From Thiotrichales bacterium (lineage in GTDB: Bacteria > Pseudomonadota > Gammaproteobacteria > Francisellales > CACEW01), in assembly GCA_023266165.1 (NCBI GenBank), contig JAHFRR010000081.1, forward strand, positions 1 to 6,372: DNA of 6,372 bases. The letters are read 5' to 3'. The notes beneath the pieces are model-generated. The model saw only the letters and a program-made list of their open reading frames with translations. It was not told where the DNA came from and ran no database searches. Made by a program: the position numbers and the translations under genes. How positions within the stretch are numbered: the stretch's first letter is position 1; every line of letters begins with the position of its first letter. Below are positions 1 through 5,187 of this stretch, piece after piece.

Positions 1-695
1 AGGAACTCCCTATTGATGATCAGGTGAAGATCGTAGAGACGATCAGTCGAATGAATGGGGTGTTTCCTAAAGTGGTACAGCGCTTAGTGGAGCATAAGTC
101 CTCAGAAGTACTGAAGTATCTGAAGCCTGATCTTGGCAACAGCGGGGATCTTGGGCATCAGTTTTTAAGAGGTACAGCGCGCGATGCAGCGCGATTTAAA
201 AAACCAATCCATTTCAAGGATGATGTTCCGAGAGTTTTGATGATGACAGTAGCGGAGTTGTCTGTTGTGGTTGTGGCGCTGTTGGCGTCTGAATCGACCT
301 ACGCCCATGCCGCTGAGCATGCTAAACTCCCCGCACCCACCAGTGATTTCTGGGTTCAAGATTATCCAATGATTTTGATGACCGGTGCTTTGGGCGCGCG
401 TGCTGTTTTTTCGTATCTTTTACTCAGGCCGCTTCTGGAGTCTCACTTTGGGCGTACCTATTATCCTACCATGCTCCAAGCCATGCGTGCGGTAACAACG
501 CATATTCCTGTTCGAGTGCTTCTGGAGCAGGGTTTGAATTTTTTGGTCGCTTATCTCATGATGCAAACCCATACGCCTGAAGAATTGCGAGAGCCCAATG
601 AGCGATTGGCTATTTTATCTGTGGCAGTCATGTTAGCTGTGCTTGCAGGATATTGTCTGACTGGGGTTGCCGAGGGCTATTCAAACGAAGCGTGA
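1..695 (+). CDS. Hypothetical multi-pass membrane protein, 5'-partial
   Basis: I do not recognise this protein. The reading frame is open to the left edge (codons align from position 3), so it probably begins outside the window. The first in-frame start-like codon, GTG at 24, has no Shine-Dalgarno at a usable distance. Counting from that GTG (223 residues), residues 1-70 are soluble and rather basic. About four hydrophobic segments follow at roughly 71-88, 115-135, 161-180 and 195-214, and the protein ends in a short polar tail. A His/Ala-rich loop (around residues 93-100) lies between the first two segments. No catalytic motif is visible. The length of open frame and the clean membrane pattern support a real gene. 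An inner-membrane location is inferred from the hydrophobic segments; function is unknown. The stop at 693-695 is followed 13 bases later by the start of a small ORF, so the two could be cotranscribed. Confidence 0.7.
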   Translation, partial: ELPIDDQVKIVETISRMNGVFPKVVQRLVEHKSSEVLKYLKPDLGNSGDLGHQFLRGTARDAARFKKPIHFKDDVPRVLMMTVAELSVVVVALLASESTYAHAAEHAKLPAPTSDFWVQDYPMILMTGALGARAVFSYLLLRPLLESHFGRTYYPTMLQAMRAVTTHIPVRVLLEQGLNFLVAYLMMQTHTPEELREPNERLAILSVAVMLAVLAGYCLTGVAEGYSNEA

Positions 696-708
696 AGAAG
701 AGAGGCTT

Positions 709-897
709 ATGAAGGAAAGCACGGCATTTCCTCGTCTGCCTCCGAGAGGAGTGGCAGGTCAAGCGTTCTGGGGGGTTGTGGCTTCTGTTGAGTCAACCTG
801 GAAGACAGCGACGAGCGTGTTTCGCTGCTGCCAAAGACGTAGGCATGTTCCAAAACTACCTGACAATGAGTTTTTGGTTTATAACGCCCATGAATGA
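709..897 (+). CDS. Possible small hypothetical protein (62 aa)
   Basis: This ORF begins at ATG 709, preceded by a purine-rich AGAGAGG-like Shine-Dalgarno (ending at 705) only three bases from the start, which is tight. It would encode 62 residues with a Pro/Arg-rich N-terminus (PRLPPRG), a central Ser/Thr/Val stretch, a CCQRRR cluster and an acidic C-terminus. I see no recognisable domain, signal peptide or clear membrane segment. Its position directly after the membrane protein suggests an operon partner if it is real. Another ORF in a different frame overlaps it and is open through to a stop at 1013-1015, so the coding frame is not certain. The stretch could also be the remains of a decayed gene. 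The longer version starting at 667, inside the upstream gene, has no ribosome site and I prefer 709. Confidence 0.35.
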   Translation: MKESTAFPRLPPRGVAGQAFWGVVASVESTWKTATSVFRCCQRRRHVPKLPDNEFLVYNAHE

Positions 898-1046
898 CTT
901 ACTGTGCAAGAAACCTTGGCCGGTAGGCGGGCCTCAGTTGTGGCGCTGCCTTCTACAAGGCTATACGCAAGCTGGTGATGGTGTGATAGAAGAGAATGTA
1001 CTGCTTGGGTCCTAAAAACTGAGAGACGATCCGTTCCTATTCCTCC
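898..1046. other. Stretch with no convincing gene
   Basis: No strong coding signal is visible here. A frame open from position 713 to the stop at 1013-1015 crosses it, but its only ATG near the front (776) has no ribosome binding site. No RNA gene, GC-rich terminator hairpin or repeat was seen before the dyad array that begins at 1047. Confidence 0.4.
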
Positions 1047-1098
1047 AAAACAACCTGTTGTTTTTGATACCTGCTATCAAAAACTACCTGTTGTTTTT
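1047..1098. promoter_or_regulatory. Array of three evenly spaced dyads, probable operator
   Basis: Three inverted repeats sit side by side. The first (1047-1064) has perfect arms AAAACAAC and GTTGTTTT around CT. The second (1061-1083) has perfect 9-base arms TTTTTGATA and TATCAAAAA around CCTGC. The third (1079-1098) has arms AAAAACTAC and GTTGTTTTT around CT with one mismatch. The dyad centres are at 1055.5, 1072 and 1088.5, exactly 16.5 bases apart, and each contains ACCTG. The outer two also form an 18-of-19 direct repeat with a 33-base period, about three helical turns. The third dyad covers the -35 element of the predicted promoter for the ATPase gene, which suggests cooperative binding by a dimeric repressor. 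No regulator gene is evident in the window. Confidence 0.6.
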
Positions 1099-1119
1099 CA
1101 TAGTTGAAAGGATTATGAT
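1091..1119 (+). promoter_or_regulatory. Sigma70-like promoter of the AAA/DUF4143 gene
   Basis: A -35 element TTGTTT (1091-1096) is separated by 17 bases from a -10 element TATGAT (1114-1119, five of six consensus bases). The -35 is weak apart from its TTG. Transcription would start near 1126, leaving a leader of about 27 bases before ATG 1153. The -35 lies inside the third dyad of the upstream operator array, so a bound protein would block polymerase. Confidence 0.5.
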
Positions 1120-1137
1120 GGTGTTCTGCGCGATAAA

Positions 1138-1145
1138 AAGAGAGG
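1138..1145 (+). promoter_or_regulatory. Ribosome binding site of the AAA/DUF4143 gene
   Basis: The purine run AAGAGAGG ends seven bases before ATG 1153. It supports that start; the nearby ATGs at 1115 and 1118 are in other frames. Confidence 0.6.
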
Positions 1146-1152
1146 CCTCATC

Positions 1153-2595
1153 ATGTTTCGAGATGCGGAAGGATTCCTAGAAGAATGGCTGCAAGCCCCC
1201 AATCGTAAGCCATTACTGATTCGAGGTGCACGGCAGGTTGGTAAGACTTTCCTGGTTCGGGCTTTTGCGGGAAAGCACTCAAAAAAAATCATTGAAATTA
1301 ATTTTGAGCGTAACCCTGCTCATGCTTCGCTTTTTAACAGCAACGATCCGCATCAAATTTTAAAATGGCTAGAGGCCAGTTTCAATGGCGCTATTGATGT
1401 CAGCGCATCTGTGCTGTTTTTAGATGAGATTCAGGTGGCACCTGAACTCTTGGCAAAATTACGTTGGTTTGCAGAAGAGCTGCCAGAATTACCTGTGCTG
1501 GCTGCAGGGTCTTTATTGGAGTTTGCATTGGCTGAACACCGGTTCAGTATGCCCGTCGGTCGTGTGCAGTATCTTTATTTAGAGCCTTTGAGCTTCTCCG
1601 AGTTTTTACAGGTGAGAAATCCGCAGTTAAAAGAATGGCTTGAGACGCTGCAAGTGCCTTTCCAGGCGGGGTCTCCTGAGGCTTTGTTGCATGCGATGCC
1701 AGAGCCCATGCATCAGATGCTGAGCCAGTTTATCAAAGAATATGTGATCGTGGGGGGCATGCCAGCGGCAGTGTCTGCGTGGGTTAAGAGCGCGCGCATG
1801 GAGTCTGTTCATCAAGTTCATCAAGATTTATTGGCGACGTATCGCGAGGATTTCTCGAAATATCAAGGTCGACTGAACGTACAGTATCTCGATCAGGTGC
1901 TGCAGTCGATTCCGAGGCAATTGGGGCGAAAGTTTGTGTTGGGCCATGTGGATCGTGACGTATCAAACGCACCGCTTAAAACTGCGCTAGAACGTTTGAT
2001 CATGGCACGTTTGGCCTTTCCAGCGACAGCCTCTCATGCCAATGGTGTCCCTATAGGGGCAGAAGTCCAGGTGCAGTTTCGTAAAATCTTTTTTTTAGAT
2101 GTGGGTTTGTGTAATGCTTTATTGGGATTGAGGGTATCAGCGTTGCAGTCCATAGAAGATTTGAACTTGATTCACCAAGGGGCCGTGAGTGAGCAATTGG
2201 CAGCGCAGCTGTTAAGACGTCTTTTTCCGTTTTTTCAGCCACCTGCTGTGTATTATTGGATTCGCAACGAGGGGAGCAGCGCTGCGGAGGTGGATTTTGT
2301 CATAGAACAGGCTATGCAGGTGATTCCGATAGAAGTTAAATCGGGGAGTACAGGGAGTTTGAAATCATTGCATCAGTTTATGCGATTGAAGGCGAGCCCC
2401 TTGGCGATTCGGCTGTACTCTGGAGGGTTGCAATTGACCCGTGTCAAAGTTTTAGTGCCGCCTGATCAGACCGTTGTGGACTACTGGCTGTTGTCTGTCC
2501 CTTTTTATGGCGCGCATCGACTCGAAACATGGATTACGCAGGTGTTAGAGTTCATCAACGAGCAGGGCGAGACAAAATATCTTCAAAAAGATTGA
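1153..2595 (+). CDS. AAA family ATPase with DUF4143 C-terminal domain
   Basis: This 480-residue protein has the two-part layout of the AAA_14/DUF4143 family. The N-terminal ATPase shows a Walker A motif GARQVGKT (residues 25-32), a Walker B VLFLDE (87-92), an AAGSLLEF sensor-like strand (117-124) and a PVGRV motif near 134-138 that is typical of the family. The C-terminal domain contains AEVDFV (378-383) followed by IEVKSG (393-398). D381, E394 and K396 would form a PD-(D/E)XK-like D...ExK arrangement, a restriction-endonuclease-like fold often described for this family. The length is normal and all motifs are intact. The protein is predicted to be cytoplasmic. The biological role of the family is poorly defined; members are common, patchily distributed accessory genes. 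Here it stands alone behind its own promoter and elaborate operator, and 66 bases separate it from comM, so it is probably a separate unit. Identification of the family is secure; function and any nuclease activity are not. Confidence 0.92.
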   Translation: MFRDAEGFLEEWLQAPNRKPLLIRGARQVGKTFLVRAFAGKHSKKIIEINFERNPAHASLFNSNDPHQILKWLEASFNGAIDVSASVLFLDEIQVAPELLAKLRWFAEELPELPVLAAGSLLEFALAEHRFSMPVGRVQYLYLEPLSFSEFLQVRNPQLKEWLETLQVPFQAGSPEALLHAMPEPMHQMLSQFIKEYVIVGGMPAAVSAWVKSARMESVHQVHQDLLATYREDFSKYQGRLNVQYLDQVLQSIPRQLGRKFVLGHVDRDVSNAPLKTALERLIMARLAFPATASHANGVPIGAEVQVQFRKIFFLDVGLCNALLGLRVSALQSIEDLNLIHQGAVSEQLAAQLLRRLFPFFQPPAVYYWIRNEGSSAAEVDFVIEQAMQVIPIEVKSGSTGSLKSLHQFMRLKASPLAIRLYSGGLQLTRVKVLVPPDQTVVDYWLLSVPFYGAHRLETWITQVLEFINEQGETKYLQKD

Positions 2596-2620
2596 TATTG
2601 GTTCAAATAGATGTTATTGT
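2592..2620 (+). promoter_or_regulatory. Probable promoter of comM
   Basis: A -35 TTGATA (2592-2597, five of six consensus bases) overlaps the stop codon of the ATPase gene. After 17 bases comes a -10 TATTGT (2615-2620) preceded by an extended -10 TGT (2612-2614). Transcription would start near 2627, about 35 bases before the comM ATG. I see no hairpin terminator after the ATPase gene, so readthrough into comM is also possible. Confidence 0.5.
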
Positions 2621-2651
2621 AACTCAATTCAGGATTTAAAAGAATCTTATT

Positions 2652-2656
2652 GAAGG
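2652..2656 (+). promoter_or_regulatory. Ribosome binding site deciding the comM start
   Basis: GAAGG lies five bases before ATG 2662. This, with the family's usual N-terminus MSLAIV, favours ATG 2662 over the TTG at 2650, which would add four residues and overlap the ribosome site. Confidence 0.7.
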
Positions 2657-2661
2657 TTGCG

Positions 2662-4179
2662 ATGTCACTCGCTATTGTCCATACCCGTGCTCAAACCGGA
2701 TTGCAGGCTGAACACGTGAGTGTTGAGGTGCACCTGTCCAATGGGTTGCCGAACTTTACGATCGTAGGGCTGCCAGAAACCGTGGTCAAAGAAAGCCGAG
2801 ATCGCGTGCGCAGTGCAATTCTCAACAGTCAATTCTCTTTTCCGATTCGGCGGATTACCGTGAATCTTGCGCCTGCTGATTTACCCAAAGAGGGCGGGCG
2901 TTTTGATCTGCCCATTGCTATTGGAATTTTAGTGGCATCAGGGCAAGTGAATGGCGCCATGCTGGATCAGTCTGAATTTGTGGGTGAACTGGCTTTGACA
3001 GGGGAGCTGAGGGGCATCAAGGGGATGCTCCCGGTAGCCATTGGTGCGCATCAAAATCAGAAAGTACTGTTTTTCCCTCAAGATAATCAAACCGAAGCTG
3101 CTTTGATTGAGGGGTTGATCGCGTATCCTGCCTTGAGTTTGCTGGAGGTAACCGGGTATTTGAATGGCGAGCAACGCTTGTCGCCTTTAATACATCATAA
3201 AATCACACCCTTGGAACGAGAGGGGCCAGATCTTTTGGATATTAAAGGGCAATATCATGCCAAAGAAGCATTGATTACGGCCGCTGCAGGGGGCCATAAT
3301 CTTTTGATGGTCGGCCCACCTGGTACCGGAAAGACCATGTTGGCTTCGCGTCTTTCGGGGCTTTTGCCTCCTATGTCAGAATCTGAAGCGCTGGAACGGG
3401 CCGTGATTGCCTCCATCAAAGGGATCCCCGTACAGGCAGGTACGTTTCTCCAAAGGCCTTTCAGACAACCCCATCATACCTCTTCAGCACCCGCCATTGT
3501 GGGGGGCGGCGCACCTCCCAAGCCAGGTGAAATTTCTTTAGCGCATCATGGGGTTTTGTTTTTGGATGAGCTCCCTGAGTTTGATCGCAAAGTCTTGGAA
3601 GTGTTGCGGGAGCCTTTAGAATCGAAGCAAGTCACCCTGGCTCGAGCGTCTTATCAGGTGACCTATCCTGCCAATTTTCAGTGGATTGCAGCAATGAACC
3701 CCTGCCCGTGTGGGTACTTGACCTCACAAAAGCAAAGCTGTCGATGCTCGCCCTCTGTGTTAATGCGTTATCAACAAAAACTATCAGGCCCTTTGATGGA
3801 TCGCATCGATATGCATGTCGATGTGCCGGATCTGCCGATTGAAGATCTGATTGGACAAGACCCACATCCGATGACAACCCTGCAGGCAAAAGAGGAAGTG
3901 AGAAAGGCCTGGGAGGTGCAGCTAGGGCGTCAAGGCAAGCTTAATGCGCTCTTACAGTCTAAAGAGGTCGAAGTGCACTGCGCTTTATCACCTGAAACCA
4001 GGCATTTTTTACAGCGTGCCATGGAGAAACTCAATATGTCTGCCCGTAGCTACCATCGCTTGCTAAAGCTTGCTCGCACGTTGGCTGATCGAGAGGAGCA
4101 CGAGGGTATTGAGATTGCTCACGTGACGCAAGCCCTGATGTGGCGGAGACTGGCGCAGAGTAACGTGAAGGGGAAGTAG
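2662..4179 (+). CDS. comM: ComM/YifB, Mg-chelatase-like AAA+ branch-migration helicase
   Basis: This 505-residue protein is a full-length member of the YifB/ComM family. The N-terminal ChlI-like domain (about residues 1-170) begins MSLAIVHTRAQTG and has the conserved LPNFTIVGLP stretch. The central AAA+ domain has Walker A GPPGTGKT (218-225), the RPFRQPHHTSS motif, Walker B VLFLDE (298-303) and SGPLMDRID (375-383) with a likely arginine finger. Cysteines 348, 350, 360 and 362 form a CxC...CxC pattern that could bind zinc. The C-terminal Mg-chelatase-type helical domain follows. In Vibrio cholerae, ComM is a hexameric helicase that promotes branch migration when transforming DNA integrates into the chromosome. 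The protein is expected in the cytoplasm. The gene seems to have its own promoter. The repeat cluster begins 24 bases after its stop, with comEC beyond it, so two natural-transformation functions lie close together. Confidence 0.96.
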   Translation: MSLAIVHTRAQTGLQAEHVSVEVHLSNGLPNFTIVGLPETVVKESRDRVRSAILNSQFSFPIRRITVNLAPADLPKEGGRFDLPIAIGILVASGQVNGAMLDQSEFVGELALTGELRGIKGMLPVAIGAHQNQKVLFFPQDNQTEAALIEGLIAYPALSLLEVTGYLNGEQRLSPLIHHKITPLEREGPDLLDIKGQYHAKEALITAAAGGHNLLMVGPPGTGKTMLASRLSGLLPPMSESEALERAVIASIKGIPVQAGTFLQRPFRQPHHTSSAPAIVGGGAPPKPGEISLAHHGVLFLDELPEFDRKVLEVLREPLESKQVTLARASYQVTYPANFQWIAAMNPCPCGYLTSQKQSCRCSPSVLMRYQQKLSGPLMDRIDMHVDVPDLPIEDLIGQDPHPMTTLQAKEEVRKAWEVQLGRQGKLNALLQSKEVEVHCALSPETRHFLQRAMEKLNMSARSYHRLLKLARTLADREEHEGIEIAHVTQALMWRRLAQSNVKGK

Positions 4180-4191
4180 GGAAGGTGGTGA

Positions 4192-4204
4192 TTGATAAAA
4201 TCAA
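4192..4204 (+). other. Small AT-rich dyad after comM
   Basis: TTGAT and ATCAA form a 5-base-pair stem around AAA, 12 bases after the comM stop. It is too short and AT-rich to be a convincing terminator by itself. It abuts the first GC-rich repeat, whose hairpins might serve that purpose. Confidence 0.25.
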
Positions 4205-4337
4205 CCCCTCACCCGCCGCATTCCATGCGACGGCCTCTCCCTCAAGGGGAGAGGCGATAAGAGGGAAAGCCTGCGTGCTAGTCACCTCTCCCCTTGAGGG
4301 AGAGGTCGAGAAACCGAAGGTTTCGAGGGTGAGGGGT
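4204..4337. repeat. 134-bp palindromic repeat, copy 1 (complete)
   Basis: The element has perfect 11-base inverted termini, ACCCCTCACCC (4204-4214) and GGGTGAGGGGT (4327-4337). Inside are two mutually complementary 21-base hairpins at 4234-4254 and 4285-4305, each with an 8-bp stem CCTCTCCC/GGGAGAGG and a 5-base loop. They can fold singly or pair with each other. Next to the right terminus, GAAACC and GGTTTC form a further stem around GAA. Its left 85 bases recur exactly at 4841-4925, and its right 67 bases recur exactly at 4359-4425. No target-site duplication is obvious. The nested symmetry resembles a MITE or REP/BIME-type intergenic element. It starts 24 bases after the comM stop, so its hairpins may also stop transcription or protect the comM mRNA end. 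Confidence 0.85.
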
Positions 4338-4358
4338 GGTAAGGGGTAGAAAGGAGAT

Positions 4359-4425
4359 CTGCGTGCTAGTCACCTCTCCCCTTGAGGGAGAGGTCGAGAA
4401 ACCGAAGGTTTCGAGGGTGAGGGGT
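4359..4425 (+). repeat. 67-bp repeat, copy 2 (right-half module)
   Basis: This is an exact copy of 4271-4337, displaced by 88 bases. It has the 21-base GC-rich hairpin (4373-4393), the GAAACC/GGTTTC stem and the terminal GGGTGAGGGGT. Its last bases provide the AGGGG Shine-Dalgarno of the DUF559 gene that begins at 4431. The 21 bases between it and copy 1 are unique but also purine rich. Confidence 0.85.
4420..4424 (+). promoter_or_regulatory. Repeat-derived ribosome binding site for the DUF559 gene
   Basis: AGGGG at the very end of repeat copy 2 lies six bases before ATG 4431, an ideal spacing. An in-frame TAA at 4425-4427 excludes any earlier start. Confidence 0.65.
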
Positions 4426-4430
4426 AAAGA

Positions 4431-4826
4431 ATGAGACAAAATTTTCAAAAAGCATTACGAGATCGCTCAACACCTGCAGAGATTAGGCTTTGGTACTTGC
4501 TGAGAAATCGTCGGCTCCAGGGGTTAAAATTCAGAAGGCAGGTTCCTATTGGAAAATATATTGCTGATTTTGTTTGCCATGAGAAGCGCTTAATCATTGA
4601 GTGTGATGGTGGCGGTCATAACGAATCGCAGCAGATGGATAGAGATGCAGTGCGAACATATTTTTTGAGTGGAGCAGGATATCGAGTGATTCGGTTCTGG
4701 AACGATGAGATTTTGCAAGGAACTGAGAGGGTTTTAGAGAGTATTTTAGAGATGTTGAGTGAGCCATCCCTCACCTTCTGCGCTCAACATCCAGAAGTAA
4801 AGGGTTTCGAGGGTGACGGGTGGTGA
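4431..4826 (+). CDS. DUF559 family PD-(D/E)XK endonuclease-like protein embedded in repeats
   Basis: This 131-residue protein matches the DUF559 family, which is related to the very-short-patch repair (Vsr) endonucleases. Visible family landmarks are the N-terminal helix STPAEIRLWYLLR (E17), the strand FRRQVPIGKYIADFVC (D46), the core LIIECDGGGH (E57, D59, H63) and the C-terminal YRVIRFWNDEIL (84-95). The family core, residues 5-109, is complete, so the fold and likely metal ligands are intact. The usual DGGQH signature reads DGGGH here. A DNA-cleaving or nicking activity is inferred from the fold; the family's substrate is not established. Residues 110-131 are a tail encoded by a degenerate copy of the surrounding repeat. 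The ribosome site also lies in a repeat. The start is fixed by the in-frame TAA just upstream. No separate promoter is evident, so transcription may come from comM or from within the repeats. Confidence 0.9.
   Translation: MRQNFQKALRDRSTPAEIRLWYLLRNRRLQGLKFRRQVPIGKYIADFVCHEKRLIIECDGGGHNESQQMDRDAVRTYFLSGAGYRVIRFWNDEILQGTERVLESILEMLSEPSLTFCAQHPEVKGFEGDGW
4768..4826 (+). repeat. Degenerate repeat copy forming the 3' end of the DUF559 gene
   Basis: CCCTCACC (4768-4775) matches the left terminus of the repeat. Bases 4804-4826 match 4320-4342 (right terminus of copy 1 plus five flanking bases) at 21 of 23 positions. The internal hairpin region is short and diverged. The copy is read through as coding sequence, giving the last twenty or so residues. 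The gene's TGA stop (4824-4826) aligns with TAA at 4340-4342 beside copy 1. Confidence 0.65.
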
Positions 4827-4840
4827 TACCTGAGGGTTTT

Positions 4841-4925
4841 ACCCCTCACCCGCCGCATTCCATGCGACGGCCTCTCCCTCAAGGGGAGAGGCGATAAGAG
4901 GGAAAGCCTGCGTGCTAGTCACCTC
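4841..4925 (+). repeat. 85-bp repeat, copy 4 (left-half module)
   Basis: This is an exact copy of the first 85 bases of copy 1 (4204-4288), starting with ACCCCTCACCC and including the 21-base hairpin (now at 4871-4891). Instead of continuing into the second hairpin it switches at 4926 to a different arrangement that leads into the 98-bp tandem repeat. It lies 14 bases after the DUF559 stop, so the gene is enclosed by directly repeated copies 637 bases apart. Confidence 0.85.
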
Positions 4926-4926
4926 C

Positions 4927-5122
4927 CTCAAGGGGAGAGGCGACAAGAAGCGAGATCTGACATTGAGGGTGAGGGCTTACAGGGGGAGAGGCGATAAGAG
5001 GGAAAGCCTGCGTGATAGTCACCTCTCAAGGGGAGAGGCGACAAGAAGCGAGGTCTGACATTGAGGGTGAGGGCTTACAGGGGGAGAGGCGACACGAGAA
5101 GAAGCCTGCGTGCTAGTCACCT
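4927..5122 (+). repeat. Two tandem 98-bp repeat units
   Basis: Units 4927-5024 and 5025-5122 are the same length and differ at 7 of 98 positions, five of them clustered in a short purine-rich patch. Each unit starts CTCAAGGGGAGAGGCGA, contains TTGAGGGTGAGGGCTTACAG, and ends with the TAGTCACCT that precedes the hairpin in the other repeats. They are therefore shuffled pieces of the same repeat family amplified in tandem, probably by slippage or unequal recombination. Confidence 0.8.
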
Positions 5123-5171
5123 CTCCCCTTGAGGGAGAGGTCGAGAAACCGAAGGTTTCGAGGGTGAGGGG
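5106..5171 (+). repeat. 66-bp repeat, right-half module before comEC
   Basis: This is identical to the first 66 bases of the modules at 4271-4337 and 4359-4425, including the hairpin (5120-5140) and the terminal GGGTGAGGGG. Only the final T is lost. It ends 16 bases before the comEC start codon, so its hairpin will lie in the comEC leader if transcription begins upstream. Confidence 0.85.
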
Positions 5172-5174
5172 ACC

Positions 5175-5181
5175 AAGGGAG
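5175..5181 (+). promoter_or_regulatory. Ribosome binding site of comEC
   Basis: AAGGGAG ends six bases before ATG 5188. It begins four bases after the last repeat base and fixes the comEC start, even though the frame stays open into the repeat upstream. Confidence 0.7.
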
Positions 5182-5187
5182 AACGCT

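Noticed and set aside
24..26. GTG 24 as the true start of the first gene
   Set aside because: The frame is open to the window edge and no ribosome site lies at a suitable distance, so a 5'-truncated gene is more likely.
1061..1083. Intrinsic terminator made from the perfect 9-base arms
   Set aside because: The stem is AT rich and not followed by a GC-stem plus T-run arrangement; its regular spacing with neighbouring dyads fits an operator better.
2650..2661. TTG start giving comM four extra residues
   Set aside because: The sequence overlaps the GAAGG ribosome site, and ATG 2662 gives the N-terminus typical of the family.
3632..3889. Minus-strand ORF of 85 codons inside comM
   Set aside because: It is a shadow of the AAA+ domain coding sequence, with no ribosome site or recognisable protein.
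4031..4285. Minus-strand ORF of 84 codons overlapping the comM end and repeat copy 1
   Set aside because: It is antisense to secure comM coding sequence and its N-terminal part is low-complexity repeat translation; no homology is recognisable.
4204..4337. Complete insertion sequence with transposase
   Set aside because: No transposase ORF or clear target-site duplication is present; only short inverted termini are seen.
4204..5171. CRISPR array
   Set aside because: The repeats are long, palindromic, variable in arrangement and not separated by uniform unique spacers; no cas genes are present.
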